Shown: in pieces, positions 56,085-64,000 of the stretch
How the letters are laid out: every line of letters begins with the position of its first letter
Position numbering within the stretch: the stretch's first letter is position 1
DNA from: Sipunculus nudus
Lineage: Eukaryota; Annelida; Sipuncula; Golfingiida; Sipunculidae
Assembly (NCBI GenBank): GCA_026874595.1
Contig: CM049316.1
Location: 60,001 to 124,000, forward strand
Length of the DNA: 64,000 nucleotides
Direction of reading: 5' to 3'
Program-made: the position numbers and the translations under genes
Notes under the pieces: generated by a model
What the model saw: only the letters and a program-made list of their open reading frames with translations
Databases searched by the model: none
Told to the model about the DNA's origin: nothing

Positions 56085-57011
56085 ATTCCATAACAGCAAC
56101 CAACCCGCCCCAAAATGTCGCTGACGACACAGACGCCTCTTATCCATTGACTTCTGAACGTCGACCTCCCGTGGACCCTGCGCCTCCATCGGAACATGAT
56201 ACATCAACCCAGGGAGGTCAGACCCGATCTGATAACATTTTGCCTGCACCCAAAAGGTTAAAGCTTCGACACGTCAGGACGGGCGCCACCGAAGCAGCGA
56301 TGTTTCCTCCATATACGGGTGGCAATGCGGAAACAGTTTCGGCAGCACCTGACACATCAATCCGTTCGGCGACAGTTTCTACTTGCAGAGGTTCGGCAAA
56401 CGTTTCAGATCCAGGCGTTGTCGTTTCCAGTGTGGAGGAGCAGCTCGCACACGCTCAGACCATGATTGCCCAGCTTCGAAGTAATGAAAGGGATGCCCAG
56501 GAAAGGCTTAGTCGCTTCCGGTGTCCAATTTGTTTGGAGAACACCGTGGACTGTTTCCTAAAAAAATGCGGACACATGTTTTGTCACAGATGTATAATGG
56601 CGGTGTTCTCCTACAATGAAAATAGAAACGGCTTTCAAGCGTTGATAAATCGCTTGCGCGACAACATGTTCCGTTCCACGTCCCGTTCCACGTCCCGCGA
56701 GGAGGTCCATTGTCCGACATGCAGGGTACCCAACAAACGCACTGATGTGGTGAAGATATACATCTGGTGGGTGGCGTGTCGTTTTGTAAATATGTTTTGA
56801 CCGTCCATCTGTCTGTATGTGTGTTGGTGTTAATATACTTGTTGTATATTGATATATATATATGGATATATATAAATATATATATATATAAACAATATAT
56901 ATATGTTGTAATATGATAGTGTTGTGTCGTTATACATATGTGTTTATTTATTTCAGGGTCAAATGGGACATTCCATCCGAGCATCTGGCAATGTTTCACA
57001 TGTTTGCATGA
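56081..57011 (+). CDS. RING-finger protein (C3HC4), probably spliced
   Basis: Reading frame open from 56057. The first ATG is only at 56300, so the 5' part is likely joined from upstream by splicing (TATTGCAG at 56078 is a candidate acceptor). Numbering from 56081: disordered Pro/Ser region, heptad-like helix 116-146, RING ligands Cys148, 151, 163, His165, Cys168, 171, 211, 214 with CPIC, CGH-FC and CPTC motifs. The long loop before the last pair contains a duplicated RSTS. A donor CTG|GTGGGT (56766/56767) joined to the acceptor TTATTTCAG (56956) gives the end WVKWDIPSEHLAMFHMFA and a stop at 57009. Likely E3 ubiquitin ligase. Confidence 0.7.
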
Positions 57012-57093
57012 TTTGCTGCCCCCCCCCCCTCACAGGTTTTGTTCTTCTTCTTATACAAGTGTACTTTTACATTATCATTTGCTTATGTTCCAG

Positions 57094-57402
57094 ATGAACC
57101 CAAAAGCGATATGCAGATGCTACATGTCAACGCGAAGAGAGGGGCTGAAAGTATGCATTCGGTTAGACGGCCAAATTGATAAATGCCTTAAAGTGAGACT
57201 GGAGCGTATACAGTCACCTTGCCGGATTGACAAATGCCTGAGAGTGAGGCTGGAGCGTGTACGGGCACCTGGTACAAAAAAACACAATCATACACCCGAG
57301 CGACAGTTCATGTTCACATCTGATATGCAACGGAAAATTCATCCAAAGCTGCGCTGGAAGCCTGCAGAGTTGTTGGGTTTTCTTATAAACCTGTACCCGT
57401 GA
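57094..57402 (+). CDS. Small basic protein with an internal repeat
   Basis: 102 residues. The ATG follows immediately after CTTATGTTCCAG, a good acceptor. Contains two copies of a 15-residue Lys/Arg-rich block (IDKCLKVRLERIQSP and IDKCLRVRLERVRAP). No known family. It may be a separate gene or an alternative last exon of the RING transcript. Confidence 0.45.
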   Translation: MNPKAICRCYMSTRREGLKVCIRLDGQIDKCLKVRLERIQSPCRIDKCLRVRLERVRAPGTKKHNHTPERQFMFTSDMQRKIHPKLRWKPAELLGFLINLYP

Positions 57403-58317
57403 CCATTTCCACGCACGTTGTACAAACAACATTTTATCGAAAAGTTACATATATATATTTATTATATATATATATATTGTGGAACAATTCGCTGTCGTCT
57501 GTCACGCTGGCCACGCTTCTGTATATTGTGGGACAATTCGCTGTGACTACACATGACCTTTATGACATTTGCACGCTTGCCATGTATGTTTATCGATGAT
57601 ATGAAATATATCTGACATATGTAAACCTGTATAAATGTAACATGTTTAAGTGAACGGAATATATTTATGTATACCTGACAACATGTCTCATTATTCATTT
57701 CATGTTGCCGTGTGTATGCAGATGTATGTGTGTGCATTTATGTGTAAAATGTGCTTTGCTTGCGGTGTGTTGGGGTATGTTTTACGATCGCCCTCATCAC
57801 CTGAAGACATATTAGAAGATTACCAATCCTTTGTGCAGATATATACGTGTGTGCTTATATGTAAATGTGTGGTTTTGTAAGCTGGTGTACAGTGTACGTT
57901 GTTATAGTCCACATAGCCTCAGGAAATATGAAAACGTACCCGGCCTTAATATCAGACATTGAACGTCACTATCCCTTTGAAAAAAAAATTGTAACACGAG
58001 GAAGACAGACATCCAACATACGCGAAAGACAGACATCCAACATACGCTAAAGACAGACATCCAACATACGTGAAAGACATACATCCAACATATGGTTTTC
58101 AAACAAAAAATAAAAACATCGGCAAGGGTGCATATACTGCCATCTGGCGGTGACTGTGCTATATAAACAGACACGACACGCCAAGTAGATATAACGCAAC
58201 AAAAAAGTAATGCCGAGTGGATTGTCTGTTATGAACACGAACAACTGACGTGATAGACAAAACTTACACAAAGAAAATTGTATAGATGACAAACAGACGG
58301 AGAAAAATGTATCATGA
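57403..58317. other. Gap with short repeats, no gene seen
   Basis: Includes TA microsatellites, a doubled 'gacaattcgctgt'-type word (57484 and 57531), and a 24-bp minisatellite at 58004-58099. ORFs here are repeat-driven. Confidence 0.5.
58004..58099. repeat. 24-bp minisatellite, four copies
   Basis: GACAGACATCCAACATACG recurs at 58004, 58028, 58052 and (altered) 58076. The period is a multiple of three, which explains the open frames on the minus strand. Confidence 0.85.
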
Positions 58318-58390
58318 AGGTGCTGGCGGGATTCGAACCCACAACCCCTGGCTTCGGAAACCAGTGCTCTATCCATTGAGCCACAACACC
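58318..58390 (-). tRNA. tRNA-Arg (CCG)
   Basis: Complete cloverleaf on the minus strand: acceptor GGTGTTG/CAGCACC with one G-T pair, D stem GCTC/GAGC, anticodon loop TTCCGAA (anticodon CCG), T loop TTCGAAT. It lies exactly where gene orientation changes from plus to minus. Confidence 0.92.
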
Positions 58391-58753
58391 CACATCAATG
58401 TGCTCACACATGACGTAACATGTACATACGGCTGGCTGACGAAACCTGAAGGTTATAAATGTTTATGTTAAAATAACAATCAACTGCGCACATTTCTTAC
58501 AGCGACAATGTTCCCGATTTGGGAAGACGGGGGGAGAGGGGAAAGGGGGAGGGGGGGGGGGGCAAGTGTGAAACGGAAGACGCCGAGAGAAGGAGTTGTT
58601 ATGTAACAATCATAATCATAAACAACAAACACACCTGCACATTCATGTCCGTTTATTTGTACTTTGCCTGATGTAAGCTGTGTATTCCCCAAGCCAAAAA
58701 AAAAAAAAAAAAGGATCGACATATTCATCTTTCTCCCGCAAACCAGGTGCCGT
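58391..58753 (-). other. 3' flank of the Cys-rich gene
   Basis: AATAAA on the minus strand at about 58650-58655, roughly 100 bases after the stop codon. A G run lies at 58550-58561 and an A run near 58698. No ORF worth calling. Confidence 0.45.
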
Positions 58754-59302
58754 TTATAACAACGGATACACCCCTCCCTTGTAAAAGGGGCGCTCAATGT
58801 CCAACTCTGACCTCCAGTCTGTGAACAAACATGTGACCCGATGTTTGACCTTTGACCACGGTGTAAAATCCACATCTGGCAATATTATCTGCAATTCCGC
58901 CATCAGCGACTCCATCAAATGCCAGCGCGCCATTGGCGCATTTGACACGAAATCTGCGAAATCATTAAATGTCTCCACATCGTTGCCGCAATTTACAGGC
59001 AGGTACTTCTCCATAAGGGGAGCTATTGCATCCTGTTTGTCCAGTTCGTCATATAGCTGAACAGAACGTTCACACGAGAAAGCGTCTTCAAAACGTTCAC
59101 TCATGTCATATGTTGTTTCCAATGAACAGTCACAGCAGTGGCCATCCACGCCTTTACAATCACTGTCACAATCGCATGTCACGTGAAGCAAGCACTTGCA
59201 TTTATCACAGTATACATCGTTGCTACCTTGACCTTGACCTTTTGTGACACATGCATCAATGGTTCCTTCGTCCATGTACAGGAGTCCGTCACACAACCCC
59301 AT
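58754..59302 (-). CDS. Cys-rich protein with a PHD-like N-terminus
   Basis: 182 residues from MGLCDGLL (an in-frame TTG two codons earlier is ignored). Residues 18-59 hold a cysteine cluster: C18, then CDKCKCLLHVTC (32-43), CDSDC, CCDC. The C-x2-C-x4-H-x2-C core looks like half of a PHD or related treble-clef finger; the full set of eight ligands is not certain. The rest is helical with a WHLMESLMAEL segment. No catalytic motif. First minus-strand gene after the strand switch; possibly a chromatin reader or ubiquitin-type adaptor, unproven. Confidence 0.6.
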   Translation of the reverse strand: MGLCDGLLYMDEGTIDACVTKGQGQGSNDVYCDKCKCLLHVTCDCDSDCKGVDGHCCDCSLETTYDMSERFEDAFSCERSVQLYDELDKQDAIAPLMEKYLPVNCGNDVETFNDFADFVSNAPMARWHLMESLMAELQIILPDVDFTPWSKVKHRVTCLFTDWRSELDIERPFYKGGVYPLL

Positions 59303-59789
59303 ACACAAGTATCTATCATCAGTACAAATAGATACACGTTCACATCGTCACGTCGCTTCATCGTATTTATCATCATTACAGTGAGAAAGTTTGTGTGATA
59401 TGAGGCGGGCGACCAGTCGGTGAATGCTAGGATTGTTATAACGGAAGGGGGCAAAAGGGGTGGAGGGAGGGGGAGGTGGTGGTAGTGGCAGAATCCATAT
59501 TTTGTGACACGTGGACAACCGTCTCACACATTCATTAACACGTATACGTGTACACGAGAATGACACATATGTAACATGTACCATAAAAGTTTATTTCAGG
59601 TTATTACATACCAAGCAGTGGTTTAATCACATGTGCATATATGGTCACGAATATTCTGTTATCTCCACCAAGCAGAAACGTATCAGAACAACCAATTACG
59701 AATGTTTATATGAACATTTCCCACATTCCAAGCAGAGGTTTATTCACATGTGCATTTATGTCACGAATGTTCAGATAACAACGTACGGG
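59303..59789 (-). other. Gap with a doubled ~117-bp sequence
   Basis: 'ccaagcagtggtttaatcac' at about 59611 and its variant at 59728 head two similar blocks. The second contains AATAAA in the minus direction (59738-59743), suited to the CARD-like gene. G-rich runs lie near 59450-59480. Confidence 0.5.
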
Positions 59790-60620
59790 TTATTTTTTCC
59801 GGTTACTCTGCAGGAATGCGATGTAATCGGGAAACAAGACCTGCACGCCTGACAATCTGAGACCACGTTCGATTGTTCCACCTATCTGTCCGTATCCTGC
59901 CTCGTGAAAGATAACCGCCAGTTTGTTCCAGTACCACAGCGGAAGTTTTTCAAGGTAAGTCAAAAAAGTCAAGCGCCTTTTAAACGCTAATCCGGTGATG
60001 AGAAACAGTTTATCCCTTTGAAACTGGTTCATTATATGCAAGTCTACGCACAAACGCGTAACGACACAGGACTCGTCCATGCACAGGATGTCATCCCGGA
60101 TAAACAGGGGACGTATATATACAACCATGAGGACACCAAGGTCTTTCTCGCCGCCTGTGGATGCTCTTGGACATGTGTACCGTCGGGAATGAAAGAATGC
60201 CTCCAGCCGAGACAGTTTTTTACTGTAAGCAGGATCTTGTACCGTTTTATTCATCTTATGATCCGCAGTCGGGGCCCGCGGCAGGCTCTGTATGGCGTGT
60301 CGCATGACCACGTTCCAAAAAAAATAATACACCTGCGATTCACCGGTTTTGCAAAATAGCTTCATGGCCTCGTCCATTTTTTCTAAAGGGAACCGCCCTG
60401 CCAGATGACTAAGCAGCATGACGCCGCGTACTTTGGCACGTTTTTCTTGCATGATGTTTTCAAACATCGTACGATCAAGGAAACCGAGCTGCAACATTAT
60501 ATTCCAAAGGGGGGATGTCACCTTCGTGTGGATTTTCTGAGCCAGTGTGGGTATCTGACGTCCCATGTACCTCATTACAGCTTCGTTGTTCGCATACACC
60601 TCAGACCGGATATGGGCCAT
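59790..60620 (-). CDS. Protein with two CARD-like domains
   Basis: 276 residues. The ATG follows directly after a long CT tract and TCTGTCACAG, a textbook 3' splice site. Residues about 12-108 fit the CARD helix pattern: LQLGFLDRTMFENIMQEKRA, then RGVMLLSHLAGR, then DEAMKLFCKTGES. Residues about 165-255 repeat the theme: IMNQFQRDKLFLITGLAFKR, then LTFLTYLEKLP, then WNKLAVIFHEAGYGQ. The linker is Lys/Arg-rich. CARD domains mediate assembly of apoptosis and innate-immune complexes; a CARD-only protein could act as a decoy or adaptor. Assignment is by pattern, without a profile search. Confidence 0.6.
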   Translation of the reverse strand: MAHIRSEVYANNEAVMRYMGRQIPTLAQKIHTKVTSPLWNIMLQLGFLDRTMFENIMQEKRAKVRGVMLLSHLAGRFPLEKMDEAMKLFCKTGESQVYYFFWNVVMRHAIQSLPRAPTADHKMNKTVQDPAYSKKLSRLEAFFHSRRYTCPRASTGGEKDLGVLMVVYIRPLFIRDDILCMDESCVVTRLCVDLHIMNQFQRDKLFLITGLAFKRRLTFLTYLEKLPLWYWNKLAVIFHEAGYGQIGGTIERGLRLSGVQVLFPDYIAFLQSNRKK

Positions 60621-61192
60621 CTGTGACAGAACAGAGAGAGAGAGATAGAGATAGAGAAATTACAGACAGGGTATCATGTAAAAATGACCATCCGACCTTG
60701 CACGCCAACATTTCAAACCCTGCGTACAGGCACATCCATACCGCAGTTTCGCCGGCAAAACTCCGATTCTTGCATGCGATACATGAAAAAGGAGACGGTA
60801 GTGAAAGTTACATCATTTATTCCGAACTAACTGGTACAAGAATATCTACTGCGCTATCATCCAAACTGTTACAAACAATATATATCAAAAACTGTCTTAT
60901 AAACTATGAAACCGATATATGTAAGGCATACACGGACAAAATATTTACAGTAGGTACACATTAAACAAAATACATATCAAGTGCGATCTATGATAACAAT
61001 AAGACAAGTTAACTAAACCATAACATGTACCTTGATTGTACGTACGTGGCATTAACAAATGGGTATTAAAATGCGATCATATAACAAAAGTTCTCTTGGT
61101 CAAAGATACCACATATATCCTGTACACCACACAGCGTGTACCGCCCTTCACAGGGGCAAAAAATGTACATTTCTTGGTTGAAATGATTTTCT
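60621..61192 (-). other. Leader intron of the CARD-like gene and 3' UTR of the next gene
   Basis: A CT-rich tract (60637-60658) is the polypyrimidine tract. AATAAA on the minus strand near 60817 would end the transcript of the gene at 61193. The stretch from 60783 recurs at 62221 and 63546. Confidence 0.5.
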
Positions 61193-62062
61193 TTACTTTG
61201 TGTTCCTTTTTTTGTTCCTTTTTTTGCCACGCATCTTGCGTTTCTTGATGACGCGACCTGTTTTAACTGTTGTGGTTTTAGGTTGATCCTGCGCAGTAGA
61301 AGTCACGCGGCGTTTTTTCTTCCTCGCTATTTTTTCCGCTTTTTCTTCTGCGATACATATGGCCTCATCATTTAACCATTTCAAATAATCCGCGAGCCTG
61401 TCCCAGTTCAAGCGGTGGTCCTGCAGAGCTTCATATGGTACCCATTTGGTCGTATTATCCAGTGTGTCAATCATATCAATATAAAGGGTCTCCACCCAAT
61501 CCATGTACCCTGACAGTTTACATAGAGCTGGGTACACCAGATCCTGGCACGGCATGTCTGTCAGTTCGTCGACGGTTTCATACATCTGCATATACGTATT
61601 CCAGTATTCCCTATCGTGCACAAAAACGTCTCTTTCGTTTCGTTCATCCCAGGATTCTTCCTCGAATTGTTTGATGTACCCTGGATACCGCGACATGATA
61701 TCAACCAACAGCCTCGTCTTTAATGAGAAATCTTTCAAAACCTGGCACTCTCCTTCTTCATCGGGTGATTCTAGTACACGTTTTTCCGCATCATTGGCCA
61801 GTTTTAGGAGCGCCTCAGTGTTGTCCTTTAACGCTTTTCTAGCTGACGTTTCGTGCATCAGTCGGTACTTGTTTCGGGTTTCTTCATCAGATGAGTCATC
61901 CGACGAGTCATCCCATGAGTCATCCGATATGTCGGAATCTGGGGTGTTGGCTTTTACTTGGTAGTTGAGTGAACAGTCTTGGTGGTCTGGGTCGTCCGTT
62001 TGATGGCGCGGGGCGTCCACCATGTCAGTCATTGTTTGGTCGCACACTTCTGTCGTTTCCAT
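61193..62062 (-). CDS. Acidic/basic tandem-family protein 1
   Basis: 289 residues (METTEVCDQ). Order: acidic Ser/Asp block SDDSWDDSSDDSSDEE (about 45-60), a helical core with SRYPGYIKQFEEES and MPCQDLVYPAL, then a Lys/Arg-rich tail (KKKRR, KKRKMRGKKRNKK) that looks like a nuclear-localisation signal. No known domain recognised. A 3' splice site (TATATTGCAG) lies 17 bases before the ATG. Start, leader and flanks are shared with the next gene, showing tandem duplication. A role in the nucleus is inferred from the basic tail only. Confidence 0.75.
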   Translation of the reverse strand: METTEVCDQTMTDMVDAPRHQTDDPDHQDCSLNYQVKANTPDSDISDDSWDDSSDDSSDEETRNKYRLMHETSARKALKDNTEALLKLANDAEKRVLESPDEEGECQVLKDFSLKTRLLVDIMSRYPGYIKQFEEESWDERNERDVFVHDREYWNTYMQMYETVDELTDMPCQDLVYPALCKLSGYMDWVETLYIDMIDTLDNTTKWVPYEALQDHRLNWDRLADYLKWLNDEAICIAEEKAEKIARKKKRRVTSTAQDQPKTTTVKTGRVIKKRKMRGKKRNKKRNTK

Positions 62063-62573
62063 TTTCGTAACGGGCGTGCTGCAATATACACAAACGCATT
62101 AAGGGCAGGGTATCAGGAAACTGACAATCCAAGCTAGCAAGCCAACATTCAAACTTTCTGCACAGAGAAACATTCATACCACACTTTCGCCGGCAAAACT
62201 CCGATTCCTACATGCGATACATGAAAACGGAGACGGTAGTGAAAGTTACATCATTTATTCCGAACTAAACTGTTACAAACAATATATATCAAAAACTGTC
62301 TCATAAACTATGAAACCGATATATGTAAGGCATACACGGACAAAATATTTACAGTAGGTACACATTAAACAAAATACATATTACGTGCGATCTATGATAA
62401 AAATAACACACACAATCTCAGTTAACAAAAACCATAACATGTACCTTGATTACACGTACGTGGCATAAAAAAATGGATATTAAAATGCGATTATATAACA
62501 AAAGTTCTCTTGGTCAAAGATGCCACATATATATCCTGTACACCACACAGCGTGTACCGCCGTTCACAAGGGT

Positions 62574-63386
62574 CTAGTTGACGCGACCTGTTTTAACTGT
62601 TTTGGTTTCAGGTTGATCCTTCACGGTAGAAGTCACGCGGCGTTTTTTCGCTATTTTTTCCGCTTTTTCTTTTGCGACACATATGGCCTCATTATTTAAC
62701 CATTTCAAATAACACGCGAGCCTGTCCCAGATTATGCTGTGGTCATGCACCACATAATATGGTATCCTTTTGGTCGTACGTTCCAGTGTGTCAATCATAT
62801 AATTATAAAGGGTCTCCACCCAATACATGTACCCAGACAGTTTCAGTAGAGCTGGGTACACCAGATCCTGGCACGGCATGTTTGTCAGTTCGTCGACGGT
62901 TTCAGACATCTGCTTAAACGTACCCCAGTATTCTCTATCGTTCACGGAGACTTCACTTTCGTTTCGTCCATGACAGGATTCTTCCTCGAATTGTTTGATG
63001 TACCCTGGGTACCGCGACATGATATCAACCAACAGCCTCATCTTTGATGAGAAATCCATCAAAACCTGGCACTCTCCTTCTTCATCGGGTGATTCTTGTA
63101 CACGTTTGTCCGCACCATTGGCCAGTTGTAGTAGCGCCTCAGTGTTGTCCTTTAACGCTCTTCTGGCTGACGTTTCGATAATCTGTCCCCACAGATTTCG
63201 GGTTTCTTCATCCGACGAGTCATCGGATGAGTCATCCGACGAGTCATCCGATATGTCGGAATCTGGGGTGTTGGCTTTTCCTTGGTAGTTGAGTGAACAG
63301 TCTTGGTTGTCAGGGTCGTCCGTTTGATGGCTCGGGGCGTCCACCATGTCAGTCATTGTTTGGTCGCACACTTCTGTCGTTTCCAT
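62574..63386 (-). CDS. Acidic/basic tandem-family protein 2, shortened tail
   Basis: 270 residues, strongly similar to the previous gene over its length, with the same acidic block and core motifs. It ends at GRVN, where the paralogue continues for about 25 more basic residues, so the strongest nuclear-localisation-like segment is lost by a stop. An apparent N-terminal extension upstream of METTEVCDQ is intron read-through: the acceptor TATATTGCAG lies just before the ATG at 63386. Confidence 0.75.
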   Translation of the reverse strand: METTEVCDQTMTDMVDAPSHQTDDPDNQDCSLNYQGKANTPDSDISDDSSDDSSDDSSDEETRNLWGQIIETSARRALKDNTEALLQLANGADKRVQESPDEEGECQVLMDFSSKMRLLVDIMSRYPGYIKQFEEESCHGRNESEVSVNDREYWGTFKQMSETVDELTNMPCQDLVYPALLKLSGYMYWVETLYNYMIDTLERTTKRIPYYVVHDHSIIWDRLACYLKWLNNEAICVAKEKAEKIAKKRRVTSTVKDQPETKTVKTGRVN

Positions 63387-64000
63387 TTGTAACGGGCGTG
63401 CTGCAATATACACAAAACGCATTAAGGGCAGGGTATCAGGAAAATGACAATCCAAGCTAGCACGCCAACATTCAAACTCTCTGTACAGTGAAACATCCAT
63501 ACCCCTGTTTCGCTGGCAAATCTCCGATGCTTGCCTGCGATACATTAAAACGGAGACGGAAATGAAAGTTACATCATTTATTCCGACTAAATGTTACAAA
63601 GAATGTTTATGCCGATGGTTATAAAAATTAACAAACAGTCTCATCATCACCTAACAAAACATACACCAGAAATCAAATACATCACAAAATTATATGTTAC
63701 ATTTTTTTGGTGGTTATATGAATATCAAACAACCTAACGCTTACATTTTACATCAAACCTACTTCTATGAGGCACATATTGTTAAAATATTTACATCAGG
63801 TACACACATGTAACTGTACGAAATATGTTGAAAATACAACAAAATATATGTAAGCAAAATATTATATGTAAACAAAACTGTAGCAGACTCTTGGATTACA
63901 GGTACGTAGCAGTAAATATGGACAAAAAAGAAAGAATTACATTACAAAACAGTTCTGTACAAAGGTATTTATGCATCGGGCAGTCTTGGTGTGAAAAAGT
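63387..64000 (-). other. Leader of protein 2 and probable 3' UTR of a third paralogue
   Basis: From 63546 the sequence repeats 62221 and 60783 ('cggagacgg.aatgaaagtta'), including an AATAAA on the minus strand near 63582. This suggests the array continues to the right with another family member whose coding region lies outside the window. Confidence 0.45.

Noticed and set aside
58047-58376. 109-residue minus-strand ORF
   Set aside because: Overlaps the tRNA-Arg and the 24-bp minisatellite.
63387-63545. 53-residue N-terminal extension of acidic/basic protein 2
   Set aside because: It reads through an intron end (TATATTGCAG) and is absent from the paralogue.
44950-64000. Firm call of an integrated herpesvirus-like or other large DNA virus
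   Set aside because: RING, CARD-like and compact gene style are suggestive, but no capsid, polymerase, packaging or other hallmark gene is present.

Overview
The window reads as animal nuclear DNA, most likely from a marine mollusc. The evidence is eukaryotic tRNA genes with internal A and B boxes (Asn-GTT, Arg-CCG), clear spliceosomal splice sites, TATA boxes and AATAAA signals, many AT microsatellites, a broken LINE, and long AT-rich spacers rich in TGACCTTGACC-type and 331-bp tandem repeats of a kind common in molluscan genomes. The species assignment is inference. Against this AT-rich background sits an unusual set of compact, mostly single-coding-exon, more GC-rich genes (judged by eye). 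None belongs to a housekeeping family I recognise.

Left part (1-44949): a large tandem array with a unit of about 20.34 kb, present 2.2 times (offsets 20337-20339) and differing by only a few substitutions plus microsatellite length changes. Each unit holds, on the minus strand, four paralogues of an unrecognised two-domain zinc-ribbon family, called here ZR-A to ZR-D. Two are intact (ZR-B, ZR-C) and two are frameshifted in the second domain (ZR-A, ZR-D). The unit also has an FG-repeat protein gene, a 61-residue helical ORF, a tRNA-Asn, a tRNA-like element, an ETS-site-rich promoter-like stretch, a LINE that keeps its 5' part and lacks its 3' part, and about 8 kb of gene-free AT-rich repeats.

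Right part (44950-64000): a dense cluster. On the plus strand, from a CRE/CCAAT/TATA promoter near 45.2 kb, come four diverged helical paralogues, a zinc-ribbon protein, a retropepsin-like protein with a truncated duplicate, a 414-residue protein with a CARD-like stretch, a RING-finger protein in the next frame, and a small basic protein. A tRNA-Arg at 58.3 kb marks a strand switch. On the minus strand follow a Cys-rich PHD-like protein, a protein with two CARD-like domains, and at least two tandem acidic/basic nuclear-type paralogues, with a third probably beginning beyond the window. Most start codons lie a few bases after a convincing 3' splice site, so 5' leader introns seem general. Two stop codons lie inside AATAAA.

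The most striking unexplained signal is a family of short stem-loops. Six with the 9-base loop AGTAA(C/G)NNA lie in the putative first intron of the cluster, and ten with the invariant loop AGTACA follow the third and fourth helical genes. The loops are constant while the stems change in a compensatory way, so folding appears to be conserved.

RING, CARD-like, retropepsin-like and zinc-ribbon genes in tandem families suggest either a lineage-specific host conflict or immunity locus, or the accessory part of an integrated large DNA virus or giant mobile element. No polymerase, capsid, packaging, integrase or transposase gene is visible, so viral origin is not shown.
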